Source of the DNA: Rhodopirellula sp. | GTDB lineage: Bacteria > Planctomycetota > Planctomycetia > Pirellulales > Pirellulaceae | Direction of reading: 5' to 3' | DNA length: 39,146 bases | Assembly: GCA_002701385.1 (NCBI GenBank) | Contig: NZVD01000068.1 | Span: forward strand, 29,631-68,776 | Shown here: positions 1 through 8,447 of the stretch, in pieces | How the letters are laid out: the number at the start of each line of letters is the position of its first letter | How positions within the stretch are numbered: position 1 is the stretch's first letter | Program-made: the position numbers and the translations under genes | The notes under the pieces: model-generated | What the model saw: the letters and a program-made list of their open reading frames with translations, nothing else | The model's database searches: none | Told to the model about the DNA's origin: nothing

Positions 1-168
1 CTAGACTCCGCGCCGGAGCCTGTGGGAATTCTATTTTATCACCTCTTATATAGGATGGAACCGGATTAATAATTGGAAGGGGAATGTGGTTAGTTTTTGT
101 GCTAAGATTAGTAATGTTAATCGAGAAATTTACATCTCCCTGTAAGAAGATAGAACAGGATTTATCAT

Positions 169-1479
169 ATGACTCACTCAAAGCAAAATCGTCGTAACTT
201 TTTGAAGACAACTGGGGCAGGAGCAACCGCTTTGTCAGCAGGAGTTTTCAGTGGGGCTGAGCTATCCGCTTCGACCTCTGCCAATGAAAAATTAAATATC
301 GCCTGTATTGGTACTGCCAACCGAGCAGCAGCTGATATTTCAGGTGTCAAAGGAGAGAGCATCGTCGCTCTTTGTGATGTTGATTCCAATTATCTGAACC
401 GAGCCGCCACTGAGTTTGCCGGTGCTCGTAAGTATGCGGACTACCGCGAGCTGATTGATCAGGAAGGTGACAAGATCGATGCTGTCGTGGTTGCCACGGC
501 AGATCATTCTCACGCCCCTGCATCCTTGCTTGCCATTCGAGCTGGCAAACATACCTATACTGAAAAGCCATTGAGTCATACCGTTTTTGAAGCACGCTTG
601 ATCGCAGAAGAAGCGAAGAAGCATGGTGTCGCCACTCAGTTGGGTACTCAGATTCATGCTGAGCCCAATTACCGACGGGTGGTTGAAGCGATTCAGTCCG
701 GTGTGCTCGGAAAAATCACGGACGTACACGTCTGGGTCGGCAAAGGCTGGGGCGGTGGTGAACTGCCGACAGCGGATCAAGTTACCGAACCGCCGAAAAA
801 TCTCGATTGGGACTTGTGGTTAGGACCTGCAAAGGAACGCCCTTATGCGCCCGGCCGCTATCATCCAGCGAACTGGCGTCGTTGGTGGGAATTTGGTCAG
901 GGAACGCTAGGCGATATGGCTTGCCACTACATGGACCTGCCATTCTGGGCGTTAGGACTACGTCACCCGCTGTCGTGTCGTGCGACTGGCCCTGAAGTAC
1001 ACGCTGAAACATGCCCGCTGGGGCTTAAGGTGGACTATGTGTTCCCGAACGCTGATAACAGTGGTACTTTGAATCTAACTTGGTATGACGGCAATATGAT
1101 TCCTAAGGAAATCGAAGGTCAGCGTGTTCCAGGTGCGGGTGTGATGTTTGTGGGCGAAGAAGGAATGATGTTCGCTAATTATTCGAGCTATCGCCTGTTC
1201 CCGACAGATAAGTTTGAGAGCTGGACTCCTCCGAAACAGACGATTCTACCTTCCATTGGTCATCACGCCGAGTGGATTAAAGCCTGTAAAGAAGGTACGC
1301 CAACTTTGTGTAACTTTGATTACTCAGGAGCGCTTACAGAAACCGTTCTATTGGGTAACGTCAGCTACCGAACAGGTAAAGCACTGGATTGGGATGCAAA
1401 ATCCCTGAAAGCTACCAATGCTCCTGAAGCCGACAAGTACATCACCAAAGAATACCGGAAAGGTTGGGAAATCGTCTAA
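169..1479 (+). CDS. Tat-exported Gfo/Idh/MocA family oxidoreductase
   Basis: Predicted NAD(P)-dependent dehydrogenase of the Gfo/Idh/MocA family, probably acting on a sugar or sugar-like substrate outside the cytoplasm. The N-terminus carries a twin-arginine signal (R8-R9 in a NRRNFLK motif, then an Ala/Gly/Thr-rich h-region). A Rossmann segment follows (IACIGTANRAA), then the family EKP motif at residues 132-134, and a C-terminal substrate-domain segment with a DMACHYMDL motif that is typical of the planctomycete branch. The length of 436 aa fits. An AGGA ribosome binding site lies about 10 nt before the ATG. The gene stands alone, is convergent with the LRR gene, and ends just before a strong terminator hairpin. 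The substrate cannot be read from the sequence; planctomycete genomes carry many paralogues of this family. Confidence 0.9.
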   Translation: MTHSKQNRRNFLKTTGAGATALSAGVFSGAELSASTSANEKLNIACIGTANRAAADISGVKGESIVALCDVDSNYLNRAATEFAGARKYADYRELIDQEGDKIDAVVVATADHSHAPASLLAIRAGKHTYTEKPLSHTVFEARLIAEEAKKHGVATQLGTQIHAEPNYRRVVEAIQSGVLGKITDVHVWVGKGWGGGELPTADQVTEPPKNLDWDLWLGPAKERPYAPGRYHPANWRRWWEFGQGTLGDMACHYMDLPFWALGLRHPLSCRATGPEVHAETCPLGLKVDYVFPNADNSGTLNLTWYDGNMIPKEIEGQRVPGAGVMFVGEEGMMFANYSSYRLFPTDKFESWTPPKQTILPSIGHHAEWIKACKEGTPTLCNFDYSGALTETVLLGNVSYRTGKALDWDAKSLKATNAPEADKYITKEYRKGWEIV

Positions 1480-1515
1480 ACGATACTAGCCTTAATGGTT
1501 CGATTAACAAATCCA

Positions 1516-2643
1516 TTACTGCCCATTACCGAGATACTTCAATTGAATCTCCGTAGTGGGCAGTTTTTCTTTTAATGTTGCGACTCCGTCTTCGGTCACG
1601 GCTGTTCGAGTTACTTTGAGATCCTTGAGTGCCTTTAAGCTTTCAAGGTGTACCAGACCTGCATCGGTAATGGTGGTCGATCCCAAGTGAAGAAATGTCA
1701 CCTTGGACATGCCTTGGAGATGGACAAGTCCTGCATCAGAGAGTGATGTGTTATCCAGATTGAGCCAGTCCATTTCTTTAAGTCCGGCCAGCTGTTCGAC
1801 ACCAAAATCAGTCAGCGCGACTCGCCATAGGTTGAGCCGCTCGAGCGTCGTGATTTTACCAATATGTTGCATACCTAAATCGGAAATAATGCTGTTTTCG
1901 CTAAGATCTAAATCGGTCAAGTTGGTCAACTCGGTCAAAGACTCAAGTCCAGCATCAGAAATCTGAGTTTGAGAAATACGCAGTTTCTTCAGCTTGGGAT
2001 GTTGAGTGAGTACGCCAAGCGAAGCATCATCGATCAGCGTTTTGGCAAGATACAGTTCTTCCAGATTCTTAAGGGGTGCCAGTTCGGTAAGACCAACTTC
2101 ACTAATCCATAAGTGATCAAGCAACAGAGCCTTTAAAGAGGTTAGCTTGCCAACACTTGTCATGCCGTCGTCGTCGACTGAAGTGGCACCACTTTCACCC
2201 GATAGACGCAAGGCTCTGAGTTTCGTCAGCCCTTCAATCGCTTTCATACTTTTGTTGCTAATTGAGCAACCGCGGAGATCGAGGTTGGTTAGGTTGGCTA
2301 AAGTACCAACAGTCTTCATGCCTGCGTCGGAAACATTGGTTTCGTTCAGTCGTAAAGAACTTAATCTGGTTAGCTTACCGAGTTGTTCGAGGTCACTATC
2401 CGTAGCGGACGTTCCAATCAGACTGACCTCAGTGATCAAGCCATTGTCGTCTTTTTTGAATTGAGCTCCCAGACCCGTTAACTCAGAAACCACTTCAGTA
2501 TCGTCTGTAACGCTTGGCACCTCAGGTTGCTCAAGGGCAGGTGGTTCTTCAACACTGCCGACATTTGGAGTGGTTTGGGGGTCAGAGCAACCTGTTAGAA
2601 AAATAGAGGTGATTGCAAATAAGCAAAAGCAATGGAATTTCAT
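1516..2643 (-). CDS. Leucine-rich-repeat lipoprotein
   Basis: Predicted exported lipoprotein. I chose the ATG at 2643 because it gives a compact lipoprotein signal peptide with the lipobox LTGC (Cys19); upstream in-frame ATGs at 2652 and 2688 would only add residues before it. After the lipobox comes a Pro/Glu/Val-rich spacer of about 40 residues, then tandem leucine-rich repeats of roughly 24 residues (for example LTNLDLRGCSI and LTDLDLSENSI) that fill most of the remaining 375 aa. The repeats resemble the cysteine-containing or ribonuclease-inhibitor-like LRRs common in planctomycete surface proteins. The likely role is protein-protein interaction at the membrane or cell surface, with no catalytic domain. 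The 3' end overlaps the terminator of the convergent gene. Confidence 0.85.
   Translation of the reverse strand: MKFHCFCLFAITSIFLTGCSDPQTTPNVGSVEEPPALEQPEVPSVTDDTEVVSELTGLGAQFKKDDNGLITEVSLIGTSATDSDLEQLGKLTRLSSLRLNETNVSDAGMKTVGTLANLTNLDLRGCSISNKSMKAIEGLTKLRALRLSGESGATSVDDDGMTSVGKLTSLKALLLDHLWISEVGLTELAPLKNLEELYLAKTLIDDASLGVLTQHPKLKKLRISQTQISDAGLESLTELTNLTDLDLSENSIISDLGMQHIGKITTLERLNLWRVALTDFGVEQLAGLKEMDWLNLDNTSLSDAGLVHLQGMSKVTFLHLGSTTITDAGLVHLESLKALKDLKVTRTAVTEDGVATLKEKLPTTEIQLKYLGNGQ
1518..1573 (+). terminator. Rho-independent terminator inside the 3' end of the convergent LRR gene
   Basis: A 12-bp stem (1518-1529 pairing with 1553-1564, one G-U pair) is extended by an inner GAGAT/ATCTC stem (1531-1535 with 1547-1551) around an 11-nt loop. 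It is followed directly by a T-rich run ending TTTTCTTTT. It would end transcripts of the oxidoreductase gene. It overlaps the last codons of the minus-strand LRR gene, so the same bases are coding on one strand and terminator on the other. Confidence 0.75.
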
Positions 2644-2816
2644 GAGCGTCATATTAACTGTTAGGATGGGACTGAATAGGAAAGACACTTGACACTATAA
2701 CATCAACAGTCATCAGGCTCTAGCTAAGCCGCCCTGGCAGTTTTTGGAAGATTCTAAAAGATTCCAGGTTCGGTAGTCCGAACGCTCTGGATAGGTTTCA
2801 GAGTATCGACGAGCTA

Positions 2817-3200
2817 TTATTCTTTCCGGCGGGCCAGCCAGGGAATGGCTCGCAAAAAACAAATGCCACTCGCCCCTAAGAATGCCCAAGTGAGCCAGTC
2901 AGGCAGGATCAGTGTGTATTTTCCTGAAAAATCTGAGGTTTTATTTTGGTTAGATAAACCGGTTTGCTCACCTTCCTCAGAACCTGTTAGTGTGGGTGGT
3001 TCTAAGTTGTTGTCAGTTGCATCTGGCTCTTTAGCACTTGTCGTAGAATTGTCCACATGAGCTGGTGCGATGTCCAATTGAGATGACAGCACAGCACTGG
3101 TTTGAGCCGTGAGTATGTATGAATCTACATACAAACACTGGATACCCAATATGAGTAATATGATTCCGGCCATCAGGTATTGAGGTCGTTGGAGCTTCAT
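2817..3200 (-). CDS. Small hypothetical protein with two membrane segments
   Basis: I do not recognise this 127-aa protein. It has an N-terminal hydrophobic segment (about residues 10-33, AGIILLILGIQCLYV) and a second near the C-terminus (about 100-120, WAFLGASGICFL). Between them lies a polar Ser/Thr/Glu-rich stretch. It ends with a basic ARRKE tail. The topology suggests a small two-pass membrane protein with an extracytoplasmic polar loop. It is divergent from the large fusion gene downstream. Codon use looks like its neighbours, and the absence of a better overlapping frame supports it as real. Confidence 0.6.
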   Translation of the reverse strand: MKLQRPQYLMAGIILLILGIQCLYVDSYILTAQTSAVLSSQLDIAPAHVDNSTTSAKEPDATDNNLEPPTLTGSEEGEQTGLSNQNKTSDFSGKYTLILPDWLTWAFLGASGICFLRAIPWLARRKE

Positions 3201-3269
3201 TGGATTACTCGTCTGTTACTTGTGAATCCCTCAGTGGAAGTTGGTTTTCCGGTCGCGTCAGTGATGCCG

Positions 3270-3298
3270 TTGACTCTAAAAAATGCTATTCTTTTAAT
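3270..3298 (+). promoter_or_regulatory. Candidate sigma70-type promoter for the LplT-Aas fusion gene
   Basis: TTGACT (3270-3275) and TTTAAT (3293-3298) are separated by 17 bp, each one mismatch from the consensus. Transcription would start near 3305 and leave a leader of about 160 nt. This is sequence matching only. Confidence 0.45.
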
Positions 3299-3464
3299 GT
3301 GAAACGAATGCAGTTGGTGAAGAGTCTACTATTAGCTTCGCAATTCTGTTTTGACTTGCTTGAAGTAACTTATGGTCATTTTACTTTTTATTGCGTAGTT
3401 TCCTGTTTCGTTCGACACACGAAGAGCACTTTTTGACCCGCATCAACGATAGAGCCTGCACAGG

Positions 3465-6400
3465 ATGAGTCAAACCGCTAACGTCAGTTTGCTACCCGAA
3501 GGTAAGAATAATCTCTTATCCAAGAGTTTTATTTCTCTTTGTCTGACCCAATTCCTGACTGGAATCAATGACAATACCTTCCGTTGGTTAGTCATTGGTA
3601 TCGGGAAGCAGTACGTTGACTTTCGTCAGGATCAGATTTGGGGTTTGTCTCAAAGCTGGGTCTTGGGTCTCGGGCTGATTTGCTTTGTGACACCTTATAT
3701 TATTCTGGCAACCCATGCCGGGTATGTCTCTGACCGGTTCTCCAAACGACGCGTGATTGTTGCGTGCAAGATAGCTGAGATTGCCATTATGTTAATGGGG
3801 AGTCTCGCGATATTTCTCGAGTCACCATTGTTTATCTTCATCTCGTTGACACTCATGGGTGCTCAAAGCGCCATGTTTTACCCAGCCAAGATGGGGGCAA
3901 TTCCAGAGATTGTAAAATCATCCAAGCTGTCGCCAGCCAATGGTTACTACAACATGATGACCGTGGTCGGTACGTTGGGTGGAATGTTCTTGGGCGGATA
4001 TCTGGCAGATTTTTATAGTGGCGAAAACGGTGACTTCTTACTGCATTCGACGTTATCGGCTGGTAGCTCTCACCCGGTCTTTTTAATCGGGCAGGTCGTC
4101 GTTGGTGTGGCGTTGATTGGCACAGTCATCAGTTTGGGGATCGACCCTCTGCAAATTGCCAATAAGAACCGAGTCTTCCCAATTAACGTCGTGAAGTCGA
4201 TGTCTAATGACCTGAAGATTTTGCATAGCAATCGAGCCTTATTTCGTATTGCCATTGGAATCATGTTTTTCTGGGCTGTGAGTGCGGTCGCTCAAAATAA
4301 CATTGATCAGTTCGTCGTAGAGGCCGGGTCTGGCTCCGAAACGGATCGAACTCCATTCCTGGTCGTTGTCGTATTGGGGATTTGTGTTGGATCTGTCCTG
4401 GCAGGTTTGATGTCAGGCGAGCGGGTTGAATTAGGAATCTTACCGGTTGGGGCATTCGGCATCGCCATTTCGACGATGTTACTGTTTACAGTCGATAGCA
4501 CGATTTTCGATAAGACGAAATTGGGGATCGCTGTTCAGGATCAAATTGTGAACGGGCAGGACCGAGTGGTGAGGGTCATGAAACTCGCGAAGGATTCCCC
4601 GGCAAGTACAGCGGGATTCCAGTTGAATGACCAGATTCTATTAGTTGATGATGATCCTGTGACAACCCGGGATGTATTCAATGAACGGATCGAGGGCGAA
4701 CAAACCGGTAATGCCACGCTCATCGAGACAGCGACCGTCGCGGTAACGGTACGTCGTCAGACTCTGAATAGTCAATCGAAGGACTCTTTTGAGGAGGTGG
4801 TGCTGGAGGTTGGCTTAGCGCCGAGTAGCGAAATTCAGTGGGAGTACTTTATTGCCTGTGTTCTGTTGGCAGGCGTTGGATTTAGCGCCGGTCTTTTTGA
4901 AGTGCCACTGACAGCATTTTTACAACACCGGAGTCCGCGGGAGCATCTTGGAGCGATTCTGGCAGCAACCAATTTACTCACATTCTTCGGAATGTTGATT
5001 ATGAATGGGATGTTTATGGCCTTGCGAGTGGAGACCGAAACCGGAGTCCCCTTCTTTTCCGCGCGAGACATCTTTCTAACGCTGGGTATTCTTACAATTC
5101 CGATTGCAATCTATATCGTAGTACTCATTCCTTCAGTGACGATTAAGTTCGTTGTCTGGACTCTAAGTAAAACGGTCTATCGTGTTCGCATGAAAGGTTT
5201 GAAAAACCTGCCGGAGACTGGGGGGGCATTGTTGGTCCCTAATCATGTCACCTGGATTGACGGAATTCTCTTGCTGTTGGCAAGTGAACGCCCCATTCGG
5301 ATGGTCGTGTTCTCAGGCAATTTTAAGAATAAATTAATCAATGCACTGGGACGTATGTTCGGTGTCATCATGATCACGCCGGGGCGACGCTCTGTCGTCA
5401 AGGCGTTAGATACCGCTGCCAAAGCATTAGATAATGGAGAGTTGGTTTGTATCTTCCCGGAAGGTGCTTTAACTAAGTCCGGACAAATACAGACATTTAA
5501 GCCAGGGATGAAGAAGATTCTGGATCGTTGTGAAACCGACGTCCCTGTCATTCCGATCTATCTGGATGGTCTTTGGGGAAGTGTGTTCAGTTTCTCCGGA
5601 GGAAAGTATTTCTGGAAAATACCCCGCCAAATCCCGTATCCTGTATGGGTGCACTTTGGTAAACCTGTTTCCAAAGCTTCCGATGTTCATGAATTCCGAC
5701 AAGCCGTATCGCAGTTAGGAGCAAAAGCCGTGAATCAACGCATTCGAAATGAGAGTCAGATGACCTGTGAGTTCATCCGTGAATGTAAACGAAACCGTAA
5801 ACCTAAAATCGCGGATTCAACAGGTAGTTCGCTTAGTGGTAGTGAGGTTCTTTTACGTTCGATGATCCTGCGAAAGCTGTTGAGGCGGCATGTGCTGGAA
5901 GACGGTGAGCAGTACGTGGGAATGCTTATCCCTCAAAGTGTCGGGGGAGCGGTTACTAATATGGCCTTGGCCTTGGATAAACGTATTGCCGTACACCTTA
6001 ATTACACGGTGAGCGCAGAAGTATTGAATGCCTGTTGTGCTCAGGCCGGAATCAAGACAATTCTCGGTAGCCGGCTGGCAATGAAACGATTCAACTTCAG
6101 TGCAGATGATTTGGATGCCAAAGTCTTCTACCTGGAAGATCTCAGGAAAGATGCGTATAAACCCACACTGCTGGACAAACTTACCTCTTTGTTCGTCACC
6201 AAGTTCAGTTCAGCGAACTCGATCATTAAGTCACTGGGATTGGATGAGATCAAACCGGATGATGTCTTAACAGTGATCTTTACTTCCGGTTCAACCGGAG
6301 TACCGAAAGGGGTGATGCTGACGCATGCCAATGTGGCTAGTAATGTGGAAGCCATCAACCAGATTGCTAAGCTGAAGCCAGATGATATGGTGATTGGGAT

Positions 6401-7349
6401 TTTGCCCTTTTTCCACTCGATGGGCTTTACCGTCACGATTTGGACTCCACTTTGTCAGTCTCTGGGAGTTGCTTATCACACCAACCCACTGGAAGCCAAA
6501 AAGGTTGGGGAAGTCACGCAAACGCATAAGGGAACGGTATTGGTCGCCACACCGACGTTCTTAAGAAGCTACTTGAGGCGAGTGACGCCGGAACAATTTG
6601 ACACGCTGGATATCGTGATCACTGGTGCGGAAAAGCTGCCCGGGGATGTCGCAGATCAGTTTGAAGAAAAGTATGGTGTTCGTCCGGTGGAAGGATATGG
6701 CGCCACGGAGACTTCCCCGCTGGTATCGGTTAATGTGCCTCAGAGCCGACAGGCTTCGGATGATCATGTAGAAGCCAAAGAGGGAACCGTTGGGCGTACG
6801 ATCCCAGGAGTTGCCGCCAAAGTGACAGACCTGGATACCGGAGAAGAGCTGGGGACTGATCAGTCCGGCATGCTTTGGATTAAGGGGCCCAATGTCATGA
6901 AAGGATATTTCGGTCGTGAAGACCTGACCAATGAAGTCATTGTGGATGGTTGGTATAAGACGGGCGACGTGGCGTTGATCGACAAAGATGGCTTTATCAA
7001 GATTACCGGACGGATGAGTCGATTCTCGAAAATTGGCGGAGAAATGGTTCCCCACATCAAAATCGAAGAGTCATTGAATGAGATTCTTGGAGCGACGGAA
7101 GAAATGTTGGCTGCAGTGACCGCTGTGCCGGATGCAAAAAAAGGCGAACGCCTGATCGTTCTGCATTGCCCGATAGAAATGCAAATTGATGATGTTCGGA
7201 AATCTCTGGCAGAGGTCCATGGTTTGCCAAATATCTTCATCCCATCAGCGGATAGTTTCCTGGAAGTGGAATCCCTCCCTGTACTCGGAACCGGTAAGCT
7301 CGACCTCAAAGGTCTCAAGACGAAGGCGGAAGAGCACTTTGGTGGCTAG
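3465..7349 (+). CDS. LplT-Aas type fusion: MFS transporter + PlsC acyltransferase + acyl-ACP/CoA ligase, with inserted PDZ-like domain
   Basis: A 1294-aa fusion predicted to flip lysophospholipid across the inner membrane and reacylate it. Order: an MFS transporter (about residues 15-575, with the loop motif GYVSDRFSKRR) resembling LplT; a PlsC-type acyltransferase (about 575-790) with the NHx4D motif (N593, H594, D599) and a FPEGALTKSG motif; and an AMP-binding ligase (about 830-1294) with TSGSTGVPKG at 940-949, GYGATETSP from 1077 and a C-terminal GTGKLDLKGL catalytic-lysine segment. In E. coli, lplT and aas are separate adjacent genes; fusions are known in other bacteria. Unusually, about residues 350-455, between transporter helices, hold a PDZ-like domain (VMKLAKDSPASTAGF, then NDQILLVDDDPV). 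The ATG follows AGG directly, so the ribosome binding site is weak. Confidence 0.88.
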   Translation: MSQTANVSLLPEGKNNLLSKSFISLCLTQFLTGINDNTFRWLVIGIGKQYVDFRQDQIWGLSQSWVLGLGLICFVTPYIILATHAGYVSDRFSKRRVIVACKIAEIAIMLMGSLAIFLESPLFIFISLTLMGAQSAMFYPAKMGAIPEIVKSSKLSPANGYYNMMTVVGTLGGMFLGGYLADFYSGENGDFLLHSTLSAGSSHPVFLIGQVVVGVALIGTVISLGIDPLQIANKNRVFPINVVKSMSNDLKILHSNRALFRIAIGIMFFWAVSAVAQNNIDQFVVEAGSGSETDRTPFLVVVVLGICVGSVLAGLMSGERVELGILPVGAFGIAISTMLLFTVDSTIFDKTKLGIAVQDQIVNGQDRVVRVMKLAKDSPASTAGFQLNDQILLVDDDPVTTRDVFNERIEGEQTGNATLIETATVAVTVRRQTLNSQSKDSFEEVVLEVGLAPSSEIQWEYFIACVLLAGVGFSAGLFEVPLTAFLQHRSPREHLGAILAATNLLTFFGMLIMNGMFMALRVETETGVPFFSARDIFLTLGILTIPIAIYIVVLIPSVTIKFVVWTLSKTVYRVRMKGLKNLPETGGALLVPNHVTWIDGILLLLASERPIRMVVFSGNFKNKLINALGRMFGVIMITPGRRSVVKALDTAAKALDNGELVCIFPEGALTKSGQIQTFKPGMKKILDRCETDVPVIPIYLDGLWGSVFSFSGGKYFWKIPRQIPYPVWVHFGKPVSKASDVHEFRQAVSQLGAKAVNQRIRNESQMTCEFIRECKRNRKPKIADSTGSSLSGSEVLLRSMILRKLLRRHVLEDGEQYVGMLIPQSVGGAVTNMALALDKRIAVHLNYTVSAEVLNACCAQAGIKTILGSRLAMKRFNFSADDLDAKVFYLEDLRKDAYKPTLLDKLTSLFVTKFSSANSIIKSLGLDEIKPDDVLTVIFTSGSTGVPKGVMLTHANVASNVEAINQIAKLKPDDMVIGILPFFHSMGFTVTIWTPLCQSLGVAYHTNPLEAKKVGEVTQTHKGTVLVATPTFLRSYLRRVTPEQFDTLDIVITGAEKLPGDVADQFEEKYGVRPVEGYGATETSPLVSVNVPQSRQASDDHVEAKEGTVGRTIPGVAAKVTDLDTGEELGTDQSGMLWIKGPNVMKGYFGREDLTNEVIVDGWYKTGDVALIDKDGFIKITGRMSRFSKIGGEMVPHIKIEESLNEILGATEEMLAAVTAVPDAKKGERLIVLHCPIEMQIDDVRKSLAEVHGLPNIFIPSADSFLEVESLPVLGTGKLDLKGLKTKAEEHFGG

Positions 7350-7402
7350 TAATAACGGACTAGCAAAAATTTAATTAGCTGCTTGCTTGTAATCAGCTAG
7401 AC

Positions 7403-8200
7403 TTAGAACTTGTGTCCAGGTTTTGGACCATGTTCTGTTGTAGTGAGGATTTCCGGGCCTTCTTCTGTCATCAGAATTGTGTGCTCGAATTGCGCCGAAA
7501 GTTTGCCGTCGATGGTACGTACGGTCCAGTTATCAAGCGGATCGACGATTCCTTGATATCGTCCAACGTTAATCATGGGCTCAATCGTAAAGCAAATTCC
7601 AGGCTCGATTGGTATACGATTGAATCGCGGATCGGGGTAATGAGGGATTGAAGGATCCTGATGAAATTCGGTTCCCAACCCGTGACCGACGTATTCACGT
7701 ACCACGCTGAAACCGTATCGCTCAGCTTCCGCGACAATCGCTTGCCCAATCTCTGTGATCTTGCTGCCGGGCTTAATGACCTCAATCGCCTTATACAAGC
7801 TATCAAAGGCACACTGAGTTACCTGGCGAGCTTTGTCACTCACCTGGCCAATGAGGAACGTCTCAGACTGGTCTCCGTACCAGCCGTCCACAATGGAGGT
7901 AATGTCGACATTGACAATGTCACCGTCCTGTAATGTGTAACTGTCAGGGATCCCGTGACAAATAACTTCATTAACGCTCGTACAGCAGCTTTTGGGAAAG
8001 CCATGATAATTGAGCGGTGCTGGAATATGCCCATGGTCACGTGTGTAATCATGACACAACTTATCGATTGCCTCGGTGGTGATACCAGCCTTTACATACG
8101 GGCGTAGAAAATCCAGTAATTGAGCATTAAATCGTCCAGCGGCTCGCATCTTGTTACGAGCCTCTTCATTTAATTGAAGGTCTTTGAGTGATCGTCGCAT
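7403..8200 (-). CDS. map: Methionine aminopeptidase, type I
   Basis: Removes the initiator methionine from nascent proteins in the cytoplasm. All five metal ligands of the family are visible at D99, D110, H173, E207 and E239, spaced almost exactly as in the E. coli enzyme (D97, D108, H171, E204, E235). The substrate-site His is at H82 (CHGIP). The 265 aa length is normal for a type Ia enzyme without an N-terminal zinc domain. The gene is divergent from leuS and not in the usual secY-adk-map ribosomal cluster, as far as the window shows. Confidence 0.96.
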   Translation of the reverse strand: MRRSLKDLQLNEEARNKMRAAGRFNAQLLDFLRPYVKAGITTEAIDKLCHDYTRDHGHIPAPLNYHGFPKSCCTSVNEVICHGIPDSYTLQDGDIVNVDITSIVDGWYGDQSETFLIGQVSDKARQVTQCAFDSLYKAIEVIKPGSKITEIGQAIVAEAERYGFSVVREYVGHGLGTEFHQDPSIPHYPDPRFNRIPIEPGICFTIEPMINVGRYQGIVDPLDNWTVRTIDGKLSAQFEHTILMTEEGPEILTTTEHGPKPGHKF

Positions 8201-8308
8201 TCCCGCGGTGTCGTACTATAAAGTGTTTGGCTCAGTCCGAGCCGGATTTCAGTAGAATTACTACATTCATTCTCATCACAACGGGCGGGGATGTCCACGC
8301 CCTACGAA

Positions 8309-8337
8309 TTGCCACAATTAAAGAAAACCTATAGAAT
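8309..8337 (+). promoter_or_regulatory. Candidate sigma70-type promoter for leuS
   Basis: TTGCCA (8309-8314) and TAGAAT (8332-8337) lie 17 bp apart, each one mismatch from the consensus. Predicted start near 8344, giving a leader of about 100 nt. A small hairpin (GCTGG at 8402-8406 with CCAGC at 8413-8417, followed by GTTTTA) lies in that leader, 30 nt before the start codon. Confidence 0.5.
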
Positions 8338-8447
8338 CGGCGGTTTCCATCCTATGTTGTTGACCAGAGTGGTGGAGGACAGAGCTCCTAACTGGTTGAT
8401 AGCTGGCGTTTTCCAGCGTTTTAGTACTGCAGTGAGAATCACGACTT

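Noticed and set aside
6-18. CTCCG-CGC-CGGAG hairpin at the left edge as a terminator of an upstream gene
   Set aside because: Short stem, 3-nt loop and no adjacent T-tract; the gene it would belong to is outside the window.
8338-8447. T-box or other leader control for leuS
   Set aside because: No specifier stem, T-box sequence or terminator/antiterminator pair; only a 5-bp hairpin at 8402-8417.
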